DNA from: CAYVHB01 sp964450865
GTDB taxonomy: Bacteria > Bacillota > Clostridia > Saccharofermentanales > UBA5734
Assembly: GCA_964450865.1 (NCBI GenBank)
Contig: CAYVHB010000007.1
Span: 1 to 64,000 of the forward strand
Length of the DNA stretch: 64,000 nucleotides
Reading direction: 5' to 3'
Positions 17,447 to 26,555 of the stretch are shown piece after piece. The notes under the pieces are model-generated. The model searched no databases, was not told where the DNA came from, and was given only the letters and a program-made list of their open reading frames with translations. Positions within the stretch are counted from its first letter, which is position 1. Each line of letters opens with the position of its first letter. A program made the translations under genes and the position numbers.

Positions 17447-20400
17447 TTACAGGCGGGGTGATGAATCCGCCAGCGAACGGCTTGTCGGGTCGTTAGGGGG
17501 CGTTTCCATGTTTGATGATACAAGACAAGCATCCGCCAGCGAACGGATCACAACCGGCCCGTCCAGTTCGGCCGCCATGCTCACAACCCGTTCGTGGCAG
17601 GTAAACAGCAGGGCCTGCCAGTTTTCCTGCCGCACAAGCCCCTGCAGCCACTGCAGGCCGGCGCGGGTCCGCTGGTCATCATACTGGATAAAGACATCGT
17701 CCAGCAGCAGCGGCATCCGGCCTGCGGGGCGCGACGTGATCTCGGCGACCGCCAGGCGCAAGGCCAGGTAAATCTGGTCGACCGTTCCACCGCTGAAATA
17801 TTCCCATTCCCGGAACACCGGATCCTGCGGCGAAATCAGCTTGACCGCAAATGAGCGGTCAATCTTGAGCTCGGTATAGCGCTGGCCGGTCAAGCCGGCC
17901 AGATTGCGGGCGGCACACGCATTCAGGCGCGGGCCAAAGCTGGCTTGCAGTTCAGCGAATGCCTCCTGGAAAAGCGTACGGGCCAGGGTCAGGCCGTCAT
18001 AATATTGCTGGGCTGCAGCGATTTTCGCCTGCAAGGCCAGGATGGTCTGGTCAAACTCGACGACAGGCAGGCGGGGCTGAGCGGCATGGCGGATAGCCGT
18101 CTCCAGGCGGGCGATCTCAATCCGGATATCGTTCAATACCTGCTGGCTGGCTTGAACGGTACGCTGGCAATTGTCCAGGTCCAGCGGATGGTGGGCAAAT
18201 TGTAAAGACGGATCAGGAGCCCCGCTTTGCTGGTTTTTCCACCTCTCATTGAATGTCTCCCAGTCTTCATCACCGAGCATGGTTGCCAGATGTGACCGTG
18301 CCTGATGCACACGCTCAGCGGCGACCTGGGCGACGCTAATTAGCAAGCCTAGCCGGCGCAAACCGTCTTCAATTTCAGCTTGATCCGTGATTTCCCAGAT
18401 AGCAGATAGCCAGTCAAACTCTCCTGAACCGGCGAAATACCGGCTATCTGGATTGCCAGGTTCATGGCCAGCGGTGAAAAGAGTGCCGTTGCCCTGTCCA
18501 CCATCATTCCCGGCATCATGATCCCCAGCTTCGTGATCCCCGGCACCATGGCCCATCATCCCTGCGGCCGGCCCGGCTGTGCTTGCGGGTTGTCCGGCCT
18601 GATCGATCAAGTTCTGAATAGCTTGGCGATGCAGGGCCAGCGGCCCATAAAAGGCGACCGTCTGATAGCGGATCATCGATTCATGGGCTTGCGCTGCTGC
18701 TGCCCGTTGCCATGCGGCCTGCCAGGACTGCCGCTGATCATCCACCTGACTGATTAAAGCGTCCCGTTGTCCGAGCCTGAGCTGTAAGGTCTGCATGTCA
18801 TCGCACTGCGTCAGATCCAGCCAGGCAGTCAGCTGCTGCTGATACTGCTGAAGTTGCTGCTCAAGATCTGCCAGTTGCCGGTCCACGCCGGCTTCCAGCA
18901 CCGGCGATGGAATTTGCCGGACAATCTGCCAGTGTTCCCGTGCCTGGCCAAGGGCAGCCTCAGCGGCAGCAAGCCGCTCGGCCTGGGCAGCAATCTGACT
19001 GCGCGTCCGGGCCCGTTGATCCTCAAGAACAGCCAGCCGCTCTTCCCGCAGTTCCAATTCGGCCTGCAGGTCCTGGTTTGCTGCCTGTTGTCTGGCGATG
19101 AGTGACTGGAGATGTTGCCCGGCTGTCCTGACCAGCCTGTTGGCAGCATCCAGCTGAGCTTGCCGGGCCTGCTGTTGCGCCTGTCGCAATTGAACGGCCA
19201 AGGCCAATACCTGACTCTGGTCAGCCGGTTCACGATCGCGGGTTTGCCCTGCGTTGCTCGCCGTAGCGGTTCGATCTGCGGTGTTCAAAGTACCAGTCCG
19301 GTCCACGGGCTGGTATCCATCTGCTGACCCGGCGGATTTGCTGTTCAGCCGAGACTGCAGGAAATGCAGCAAAATGACGACGAATCCGGCGCCGGCCAGG
19401 GTGTAACCAATAGGGTGAATCCACAGGCCCAGAACGATCCCCGCAACCAGGAGAACAAGGCCGAGGATCAGCCCGATTACCCCTGACTGGTGTCCGGGCC
19501 GGGAGACGGCAGGGTTGGATTCCCGGCCGGCAACACTTCCCATGCTGACCCCTGCCAGGGTACCACCCGCGCTTTCACCTCGGCTCCCTGCCGCAGCCGC
19601 TGAGCCTGAATCGACTGCGGGGTCTGGCCGGTCAAATTCTGCCAGCCCGTTCGCCAGATCCGCCGCTTCAGTCTGCCGTTGCGCCAAATCCGCCTCAGCC
19701 GCAGCCAGTTCTTCGGCCATTTTGCCCTGCTGCGCTGTCATCGTCTGAATAAAACGCTCCAGGTCAGCTTTTTGCTCCCTGATTTGGCTGTCATAGCTGC
19801 GATCGTCACTGTCCAGGCCCTCAGCCTGCTGGCGCAGCTTTTCATAGGCATCGACAGCCTGCCGGACCAAACCGACCGCATCCTCGCGAGTTGCCTGATG
19901 CTGCTGTACCCATTGCTGCAACAATGCTTGCCGTTCAAGAGCAAGCTGTTCGCGCCGGCCCTGCACCTGTTCACGCAATTGCGGGATCTCGTTCAAAACG
20001 AGACTGAGCTGCTTGCGGTCCACCTGATCCAGTTTAGCTGTGCATTGCAGCTGCTCCTCGAGCCGGGTCAGCTGCTCCTGATACCGTGATGACTGCGCGA
20101 TCTGCTCAGCCAGATTCCGGGCAGCCTCCTGCCAGGCCTGGATAGCCTGGCGGCCTTTTTCGACAAAGGCCGCGTCCAGTTCACAGGTGAAATCCAGCAT
20201 TACCGGCCTGGTTGCGACCAGCTGTTCCGGCAACAGCTGCTGCAGATGGCCGGCAATCTCCGCCGCCTGGCCGGCATGGACATAGGTCGCATATTGCAAG
20301 CCCCGCTGCAGCCGGTCATATTGCGCCTCGGCTGCATCCAGCCAATACTTGCGCTGCTGCACCTGCTGCCAGCGCTGCTGATTGACCGCGGCCTTACCAG

Positions 20401-21139
20401 TCTCCAGATCTGTCCGGGCTTTTTCCAGATCAGTCGCGGCCTGTTGCTGCCTGGCCTGCCAATGGGCTAAAGCCAGCAAACGCCTGGCCTGTTCTGATTC
20501 CAGGCCGATGGCATCCTGGCGCTCCAGCGTCAGCTCCAGCAATTGCCGATTCCAATCATGCAGGCGACCGCCGCTGCCCTTCTCCGCTTTCAGCCTTGCC
20601 TGGGCTTCACGCAGACTGGCGTCCACCTGCTGATGAGACAGGTTTTCATCACCGCTACCCGCCAGATTAGTCAGCTTGGTCAGGGTCGAGTGATCCGGCG
20701 AGCCGAGCGGACTGGCCAGCTGACCGACAAAGACCGAATGAACGAATTCATCAGCGGTCATTTGCAGCAGGTATTCCCCCACCTCTTGCTGGCTGGCCAG
20801 GGGCACAATCTGGCCGGTCACATCCTGCATCAGGCACAGCCGGTCACCGGTGCGGGTCTTGCCAAAAGAACGTTCCAGCCGATAACGGACATTCTGATGT
20901 TCGAAAATCAGGTTGGCAGCCAGGTGGCTGCCGTCCCACGGCAGGTAGCGGCGGCGTTCATTTTCGCGAATGGAACGGGCATTGCCGGTAAAGCCGTAAA
21001 ACATGGCCTTCAGGCAAGCCAGGATGGTGCTTTTACCCCATTCATTCGCGCCATGAAAAATTGTCAGCCCAGGCGCAAAGTCAAGCGTGCAACCCTGCAG
21101 CCGGCCAAAAGCGACAATTTCCAGTTTAATCAGCCGCAT
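17447..21139 (-). CDS. yhaN: YhaN-like SMC/SbcC-type ATPase with internal membrane pair
   Basis: A 1230-residue ATPase. The N-terminus has Walker A G-A-N-E-W-G-K-S-T (30-38). Long coiled coils follow, interrupted near residues 505-610 by a Gly/Ala/Ser-rich linker and two hydrophobic helices. The C-terminus has the signature F-S-G-G-T-V-D-Q and Walker B L-L-L-D-D-V-F. YhaN partners the YhaO nuclease in an SbcCD-like complex, and the membrane pair is typical of YhaN. A Gly/His/Asp-rich insert near 880-925 is unusual. The start ATG overlaps the yhaO stop by 14 bases, indicating translational coupling. Confidence 0.87.
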   Translation of the reverse strand: MRLIKLEIVAFGRLQGCTLDFAPGLTIFHGANEWGKSTILACLKAMFYGFTGNARSIRENERRRYLPWDGSHLAANLIFEHQNVRYRLERSFGKTRTGDRLCLMQDVTGQIVPLASQQEVGEYLLQMTADEFVHSVFVGQLASPLGSPDHSTLTKLTNLAGSGDENLSHQQVDASLREAQARLKAEKGSGGRLHDWNRQLLELTLERQDAIGLESEQARRLLALAHWQARQQQAATDLEKARTDLETGKAAVNQQRWQQVQQRKYWLDAAEAQYDRLQRGLQYATYVHAGQAAEIAGHLQQLLPEQLVATRPVMLDFTCELDAAFVEKGRQAIQAWQEAARNLAEQIAQSSRYQEQLTRLEEQLQCTAKLDQVDRKQLSLVLNEIPQLREQVQGRREQLALERQALLQQWVQQHQATREDAVGLVRQAVDAYEKLRQQAEGLDSDDRSYDSQIREQKADLERFIQTMTAQQGKMAEELAAAEADLAQRQTEAADLANGLAEFDRPDPAVDSGSAAAAGSRGESAGGTLAGVSMGSVAGRESNPAVSRPGHQSGVIGLILGLVLLVAGIVLGLWIHPIGYTLAGAGFVVILLHFLQSRLNSKSAGSADGYQPVDRTGTLNTADRTATASNAGQTRDREPADQSQVLALAVQLRQAQQQARQAQLDAANRLVRTAGQHLQSLIARQQAANQDLQAELELREERLAVLEDQRARTRSQIAAQAERLAAAEAALGQAREHWQIVRQIPSPVLEAGVDRQLADLEQQLQQYQQQLTAWLDLTQCDDMQTLQLRLGQRDALISQVDDQRQSWQAAWQRAAAAQAHESMIRYQTVAFYGPLALHRQAIQNLIDQAGQPASTAGPAAGMMGHGAGDHEAGDHDAGNDGGQGNGTLFTAGHEPGNPDSRYFAGSGEFDWLSAIWEITDQAEIEDGLRRLGLLISVAQVAAERVHQARSHLATMLGDEDWETFNERWKNQQSGAPDPSLQFAHHPLDLDNCQRTVQASQQVLNDIRIEIARLETAIRHAAQPRLPVVEFDQTILALQAKIAAAQQYYDGLTLARTLFQEAFAELQASFGPRLNACAARNLAGLTGQRYTELKIDRSFAVKLISPQDPVFREWEYFSGGTVDQIYLALRLAVAEITSRPAGRMPLLLDDVFIQYDDQRTRAGLQWLQGLVRQENWQALLFTCHERVVSMAAELDGPVVIRSLADACLVSSNMETPPNDPTSRSLADSSPRL

Positions 21140-22535
21140 TGAATAGCACCTCCGCCCCGGCCATCGCCCGCAAGCCGAGGCTGCGCGCCAGCTCCAGCTG
21201 CTCCGCCTCAATCAGGCGGCCGTCCTGGCGGGCTGCCGCGATCCGCTCATTGGCCAGGCGTACAAAGACACCCCGCAAGGAATTTTCCCGGGCCAGGGTG
21301 GCCAGATCGAGGACGCGGGTCGTCTGGTCCTGCAGCTTCAGATAGAAAACTGCCGAAGCCAGCCGGGCGTGCAGAAAGGGTAAAACCGGCGCCGCATCGG
21401 CGGCGACGGCGCCGGTCAACGTAATTTTGTAAAAATGATCGGCCGGGCGGTTACGGCCGGCCGTAACGGCAATCGGTCCGGCCGGCCTGTTGCCCGTTTC
21501 GCGAATCAGGCCAGCTGACGAAACAGCAGCATTCTCTTGACCAAAGTCCTGGCTGGCCAGGGTTTCCTGAATGCAAGCCAGGATACCAGGCTGATCCTGG
21601 CAGCCGCTGATGTCAACAGACAAGTCAATAAACTGCCGTCCGGATAGCGGCATGAAGGCCAGGTCAAGATCAAAACGGAACGGACGCGGCCCCGGTCCCG
21701 GCTCCAGCACCGGTTCCAGCCGGATTGTAGCGGCGAGGTATCCTTTCGGTCCCGTTTCATCAAAACCGCGGCCCATTGGACAGCCACTATAGGCGTAGGC
21801 AGTCGATCCAGCCACCTGCAAGCCGCTGAATTGATGAACATGCCCGAGGGCGACATAGTCAAGGGCACTGACCTGCAACCATTGCAGGCTGACCGGATTA
21901 TAAATACTGCTTGACGTTGAATTCTGCACATCACCGTGCAGGAGCAGCAGATTGCACCAGGCCGGGTCGGGCGGAGGCTGCAGATCAGCCAGTAATGGTG
22001 AGGTAGCAACCGCGGCAGCAAAGCCGACGCCATAAATCCGGACCTGCAGGTCAGCCAGCTCGACCATCGCCGGCTGCTCACTGAAAACGGTCACGAAACT
22101 GGGCCAGCTGGCAGTCCGATAGGGCGAATCCAGAACAGCCGGATCATGATTGCCGGGTACAATGAACACGCGCGTCGCGGTATCAGCCAGGCTTGCCAGC
22201 ATGGTGATCACCTGGTGGACCAGGATTTCATCCGGCACCGGCCGGTCAAACAGATCGCCCGTTATCAGCAGAAGGTCGGCCAGCTGCGTCCGGCAAGCTT
22301 CCAGAATCGAGCCAAAAGCAGCAATCTGGGCCTGCTGCATGATAGCAGCCTGCTCAGGCCAGGCCGCAAATGGACTGCCCAGATGGAGATCACCTGTCTG
22401 GATCAGGCGGAAAGCCCGGCTACCGGCTAGCGGCCGTTCACGACTCCATACTCCAGGATCCCGGGCCGGATTATCGGGCTCAGCACAGTAACTTGCTTGT
22501 AAATTGAATCGGGACCTGGCAGTTTCGTCAGTCAT
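21126..22535 (-). CDS. yhaO: YhaO-like metallophosphoesterase (SbcD-type exonuclease)
   Basis: A 469-residue protein with the calcineurin-type motifs D-L-H-L-G-S, G-D-L-F-D-R, G-N-H-D, L-H-G-D and G-H-V-H, which bind two metal ions in SbcD/Mre11 nucleases. The catalytic domain is followed by a capping domain and a Gly/Pro-rich stretch. The first 40 residues are not conserved-looking. ATG 22535 is preferred over GTG 22547 because the GGTGG ribosome site is too close to the latter. It is the first gene of the yhaO-yhaN pair, presumably for DNA end processing. Confidence 0.86.
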   Translation of the reverse strand: MTDETARSRFNLQASYCAEPDNPARDPGVWSRERPLAGSRAFRLIQTGDLHLGSPFAAWPEQAAIMQQAQIAAFGSILEACRTQLADLLLITGDLFDRPVPDEILVHQVITMLASLADTATRVFIVPGNHDPAVLDSPYRTASWPSFVTVFSEQPAMVELADLQVRIYGVGFAAAVATSPLLADLQPPPDPAWCNLLLLHGDVQNSTSSSIYNPVSLQWLQVSALDYVALGHVHQFSGLQVAGSTAYAYSGCPMGRGFDETGPKGYLAATIRLEPVLEPGPGPRPFRFDLDLAFMPLSGRQFIDLSVDISGCQDQPGILACIQETLASQDFGQENAAVSSAGLIRETGNRPAGPIAVTAGRNRPADHFYKITLTGAVAADAAPVLPFLHARLASAVFYLKLQDQTTRVLDLATLARENSLRGVFVRLANERIAAARQDGRLIEAEQLELARSLGLRAMAGAEVLFNAAD

Positions 22536-22612
22536 TCCAGCATTCACCCCACCTGGTACGGAAGCTTTTCATGGATAGGCCAAATGAAATTCGAATTTGT
22601 GGAGCTATCTCT

Positions 22613-23443
22613 TTATTCAAGGTTTCTAAGAATTTCATGATAGCGCATTGTTGCCAATTCACTTGTTTGTCCCTTTTTACATAATGATAAACCAGCCAAC
22701 TTCGGAACAACGCGCTCAACCACAATCTGCCCATCTACCATTTTCGATTCCAAGATTTCCAAAGCTTCGAGAAACCGCTTGTCCTTCTTTGCCTGGTTGT
22801 AAAAGGATAGGACATAGACATATACAAAAAGGTTGTAGTTTCGGAAAGGATATTCAACTTGCATGAATAATGTGCCAATTCCATAATGGCAAGGGCCAAT
22901 GGGTTTCCTGATTGTCCAATGATCCAGCAGGAAATCTACTGCCTTATCAAGCGCAGGTTCTTTGTTGAGATAGTCGCTAAAGCGAAATGCGTCTAAGGCG
23001 GCAAGTGTTGGCAATGGATTTGAATATTCTGTTTCGGGACCCCGGCCAAAGCTGAATTTATTACAGCGCCACCCTCCATCTGTCTGCTGGCTGTTCAATA
23101 AATACTGGAAAGTCTTTTGCAGTCTGAAATCAGAAACATACCCCATGTGGCAAAGCGTATTAGCGGCATGGATTGTATGGCATGGGTAAATAGCGCCTTT
23201 AGAATATAATTTGAAACGGCCATCACCCTGCCAGGTACTAAATATTAATTCAGCACTATCTTTCAATATTGATTCTGTAGGCTCCATTCCTAATTCTAAC
23301 AAGTACATGACGCTCTCTATAGTCGAAAATGGCGCACCTTTTATTAATCGCTTATCAGGTGTTGTCCAAAGGTCAGCACCATTGTCGAACCGGTGTGATA
23401 ATATCTCATCAATGTCCGATTCATTCTGCTTCTCAACGGCCAT
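22613..23443 (-). CDS. Prenyltransferase/squalene-cyclase-like alpha/alpha toroid protein
   Basis: A 276-residue protein made of helical repeats with Q-Q-T-D-G-G-W near residue 119, the QW-like motif of terpene cyclases and related toroids, and repeated A-A-L-D or A-A-N-T helices. The acidic D-x-D-D motif of class II cyclases is not visible, so enzyme activity is doubtful. Similar stand-alone proteins are annotated prenyltransferase in Clostridia without known function. ATG 23443 has AGAGAGG upstream; GTG 23452 is possible. Its more AT-rich composition suggests acquisition. Confidence 0.62.
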   Translation of the reverse strand: MAVEKQNESDIDEILSHRFDNGADLWTTPDKRLIKGAPFSTIESVMYLLELGMEPTESILKDSAELIFSTWQGDGRFKLYSKGAIYPCHTIHAANTLCHMGYVSDFRLQKTFQYLLNSQQTDGGWRCNKFSFGRGPETEYSNPLPTLAALDAFRFSDYLNKEPALDKAVDFLLDHWTIRKPIGPCHYGIGTLFMQVEYPFRNYNLFVYVYVLSFYNQAKKDKRFLEALEILESKMVDGQIVVERVVPKLAGLSLCKKGQTSELATMRYHEILRNLE

Positions 23444-23596
23444 TCCTTTCACCTCTCTTCACCCCACCGATAAGCAATGCATAAACAGCAGTTCATCCCA
23501 CAAGGGGCGATCAATTTTTCATCCATGGATACACCACTTCATTTAACACACGTATATCCTGCTCTCTCAACCTCTGAAACACCTGAATTCCAAGCA

Positions 23597-24256
23597 TTAT
23601 AATCTTTTGCCTGAATGGCGGCTTAAAAATTTCTCAGCGTTTTTTGCCACCGCTTTTCGGCGACTTCCCAGTTGTCCTTCTGCAAAATTGATCATCGCAG
23701 CTTGACTCCCTGAGACGTCAAAATAATGTTCAAAGCATTCCAGCACCTGCCCACACACAATGCAATTGCACTCAGGCGAGGGCTCGCCTTTATTCATATA
23801 AACAATTTTCGGCACTTCTAATAATCTCCTGGTGATGTCACTTTCCAGTTCAGGATTGGCGAGTACAATTTTCCAGGCATTTCCAATGACATTCGCGGCC
23901 GTAATCATCTGTGGATCTTGAATCAATGCAAAGTAGTCCTGATAGATTGCCCCGAACTTATCCTCATAGTCGACCGCTGAGAGATTAGACAGGGTCAGGA
24001 TTCCGTCCCATTTGATGAAACTGTTTTTGTGATGGAGCCATTTGAAAATATCCTCAAAGTAGGGATAGATGAGTTCTGGTTTTTGCTCACTCACCATACG
24101 AATGATTTTTGTACACACATATTTAACACTGGATGTTTCTGTTAAGACAATCTCAAACAAGGAATTTAAGATCGTTGTGTTTTCAATGGCTTCAACGATG
24201 AATAGATTCAAGTCCGGTTTTGCTTTTAAACGATTTATTAGTATTTCTTTATCCAA
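23597..24256 (-). CDS. HEAT-repeat-like helical protein
   Basis: A 219-residue, mostly helical protein. Pairs of helices such as V-K-Y-V-C-T-K-I-I-R-M-V and F-I-K-W-D-G-I-L-T-L-S-N-L resemble HEAT repeats. The sequence C-N-C-I-V-C-G near residue 163 could bind a metal. No catalytic motif is visible. Such scaffolds usually mediate protein contacts. It lies upstream of the toroid protein on the same strand, 153 bases away, and shares its AT-richer composition, so the two may have arrived together. Confidence 0.62.
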   Translation of the reverse strand: MDKEILINRLKAKPDLNLFIVEAIENTTILNSLFEIVLTETSSVKYVCTKIIRMVSEQKPELIYPYFEDIFKWLHHKNSFIKWDGILTLSNLSAVDYEDKFGAIYQDYFALIQDPQMITAANVIGNAWKIVLANPELESDITRRLLEVPKIVYMNKGEPSPECNCIVCGQVLECFEHYFDVSGSQAAMINFAEGQLGSRRKAVAKNAEKFLSRHSGKRL

Positions 24257-24479
24257 AATTCCACCGCCTTTAAAATTATTTGTTCAAGTTCATACCATCA
24301 AATCCTGGTTATCAGGCCAATAATAGCAATGACATTCAATGGTTTCCCGGACAATAATTTTCTCAATGACTAACTATCATTTTATCATATTTCGACGATG
24401 TCGGTTAGCCTGTTTCGCGGCAGTTATATCAACACAACGGAAAAAATCAATACTGACCTTACTACCCCGGTTTATATTA

Positions 24480-24765
24480 GAACATCTAAATCGACCACTC
24501 GCGAAGCATAATGTCCCCAAGATGAAGGCAAAAAAGTGCTGCGCAAAGGCATTAACCACATCACCAGGCTGATGCCAAAAAATGAAATTACGCAGCTTAA
24601 ATACCCCGGATGACGAATCCAGCGATACAGGCCAGTCGTCACGAGCCGCTGATCGTTTCGAACGCCGCAAAGAGCAGCAGCCCAATCCATCGGAATACTC
24701 CTTTACGTGGGAGAGGATCCTGAAAAGTGCACAAATTACCAGGGAAGAACGAAAATCAGGAATGG
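24480..24765 (-). pseudogene. Decayed isoprenylcysteine methyltransferase-like gene
   Basis: On the minus strand one frame encodes Q-R-L-V-T-T-G-L-Y-R-W-I-R-H-P-G-Y-L followed by a hydrophobic helix. This is the SAM-binding signature of the ICMT/phospholipid methyltransferase family. The frame is lost on both sides: a stop interrupts the upstream transmembrane part (F-V-L-P-W then stop), and homologous-looking sequence downstream continues in another frame. At least two disruptions are needed, so the gene is inactive unless the assembly is wrong here. Confidence 0.65.
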
Positions 24766-25156
24766 CACTGAGATAAAGCTAGCCAGTTTGACCAACCGTT
24801 TCTGGCTCTTATTGTGTGGTGTATCCATTCTTTTTGACGACCAAGATTAGTGCGACAAAGTGTCGAAGAAACGCTCAATGCCATGCTGGACACTGATCCG
24901 ACTGCTGGCTGACGTTCAGCTACCAAGTGAGAATCAAATGTGCGCAATTTTCTTGACACTTCCAACCCCCTCGGCGTTAATAGTCTTTTTGTATCTCATC
25001 TTTCCAGTTTCTTTGAAAAAGGGAAGCTTTTCTACAGCCTTACCTATGAAAAGCTTGATTTCCGCTTTGCAGGTCATTTCGAATTCCCTTTACAGCCGAT
25101 CACTTTTCGCCGTTATGAATTTCTCCGCAGAAAGCCATGTTTCACAATCTCCCTGC
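24766..25156. other. Intergenic stretch around the second 66-bp repeat
   Basis: No gene is supported. The region carries the second 66-bp repeat (24895-24960), and the flanking 190 bases toward the histidine kinase show no family resemblance. It is probably a remnant of an insertion. Confidence 0.45.
24895..24960. repeat. 66-bp dispersed repeat, copy 2
   Basis: This copy matches 1112-1177 without gaps at 57 of 66 bases, in the same orientation. The best-conserved core is GAGAATCAAATGTGCG, and both copies end TTGACACT. It lies about 130 bases from the decayed methyltransferase gene, mirroring copy 1 beside the Rhs fragment. Confidence 0.6.
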
Positions 25157-26509
25157 TTACCCGATAATCAGCTGCTGCCTGAAACGGTTGTCATCGGCAG
25201 TTGTATTGAGCAGGAGATTGTGGTTGCGGTCAACCATTTTTCGCAGGATGTAAAGACCGAGGCCACGGGCAGGTCCCTTGTTGCTGACTCCTTTGTCAAA
25301 CATCCGGACGATATCCGGCTTGCCCTGGCAGGGATTCTCCACCGTCAGCTCAACGGCGTTGTCCTGTTGTGAACGGATGCTGATCACGACCGTTCCGGCC
25401 GGCATGTCGCCGCCAGCCAGCGGCTGCGTATCTGGCGCAGGCCTGACCTCGGCCGCTGCCTCAATCGCGTTGTCGATCAGGATACCGGCCGCTTCACACA
25501 GCTCGGAATTGCTAAGATTGATCTGCTGGACCGGCTCCGGGACAAGCAGCTTCATTTCCACACCGCGGGAACGGGCGTATTCGAGCTTCTTCAGGATCAG
25601 GCCAGCCAGGCCGGGATTGCCGATATGCTGGCACATCGTCAGATTATAGGTCGTCCCGGCGCCGGACCGGGCAATACCTTGGACATATTCAGACAGTTCC
25701 GGCCAGGCTTGCATCTGGACAAGCCCCAGGATGGACGCGTTGTGATTGTCGTAGCCATGCTTGATGATACGCAGTTCATCGATCAGCTGCTGCAGGATTG
25801 TGTTGTAAATCTGCTGCTGATGCAGCTCCTCTTTGCGCCGTTCGGCCCGCATCAGGCCGAGAGTCAGGATGATCAGGGCGGCAAAGTAAAACAGATAAAG
25901 CGGGCCGAGAGCCAGGATGATGGGTAAATTCTGCTGGTCATTGACCCGGGCCAGCGTGAACATATTAAAGAAGAGAATCGCGAAATTCAGGACGATAAAG
26001 ACAACAAATTGCCAGCGCAGCGACTTGCTGAGGATGGGCAGCCTGATCCGCGCCTTGAGGAAAAGTATCAGGGCACAACCGGCAATTTCGACCATGTAAG
26101 TAAACAGATTGACAGCAATAAAGTAGGGAAGCTTGCTGATCTCGGCTTCAACCGTTGTCCCGGCCAGCATCGTGATATAGACAGCTGTGCTTATTGCGAG
26201 GATCTGTAGCAGATTCACAATCAGGGTCGGCAGGATGACCCGTTTCAGGCTGGCATCAGCGGCGTAACGCACGATCAGGAAGGTCAGGGCTATCTGGCCG
26301 GCCAGCAGCAGCAGATCCATGGCCGGTATCAGGTCAGGCAGCCAGGGCGCATTGACCAAGTATAAAATGACCGTGATCAGCGCGGTTCCGATCGTCGCTT
26401 TGCTGCGATTCAGCGGCAGCTTGTTGAAACGCAGCACCATCAGGATCAGGATGATCGCATCACCGACATTGATCAAAAGCCTGACTATTTCATATAGGAC
26501 ATCAAACAT
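25157..26509 (-). CDS. AgrC-like sensor histidine kinase (GHKL)
   Basis: A 450-residue kinase with six or seven transmembrane helices in residues 1-215 as the sensor, then a dimerisation helix with K-H-G-Y-D-N-H, the variant H-box of peptide-sensing AgrC/VirS kinases. The ATPase domain has N-A-I-E-A-A (N box) and G-L-G-L-Y-I-L (G2 box). GGAGG lies nine bases before ATG 26509. It follows its response regulator by 46 bases. No agrB or agrD is visible nearby, so the signal is unknown. Confidence 0.9.
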   Translation of the reverse strand: MFDVLYEIVRLLINVGDAIILILMVLRFNKLPLNRSKATIGTALITVILYLVNAPWLPDLIPAMDLLLLAGQIALTFLIVRYAADASLKRVILPTLIVNLLQILAISTAVYITMLAGTTVEAEISKLPYFIAVNLFTYMVEIAGCALILFLKARIRLPILSKSLRWQFVVFIVLNFAILFFNMFTLARVNDQQNLPIILALGPLYLFYFAALIILTLGLMRAERRKEELHQQQIYNTILQQLIDELRIIKHGYDNHNASILGLVQMQAWPELSEYVQGIARSGAGTTYNLTMCQHIGNPGLAGLILKKLEYARSRGVEMKLLVPEPVQQINLSNSELCEAAGILIDNAIEAAAEVRPAPDTQPLAGGDMPAGTVVISIRSQQDNAVELTVENPCQGKPDIVRMFDKGVSNKGPARGLGLYILRKMVDRNHNLLLNTTADDNRFRQQLIIG

Positions 26510-26555
26510 ATGAAAACTCCTCCACAACGCTCTGGCAGCGGTTGCTGCTACATGT

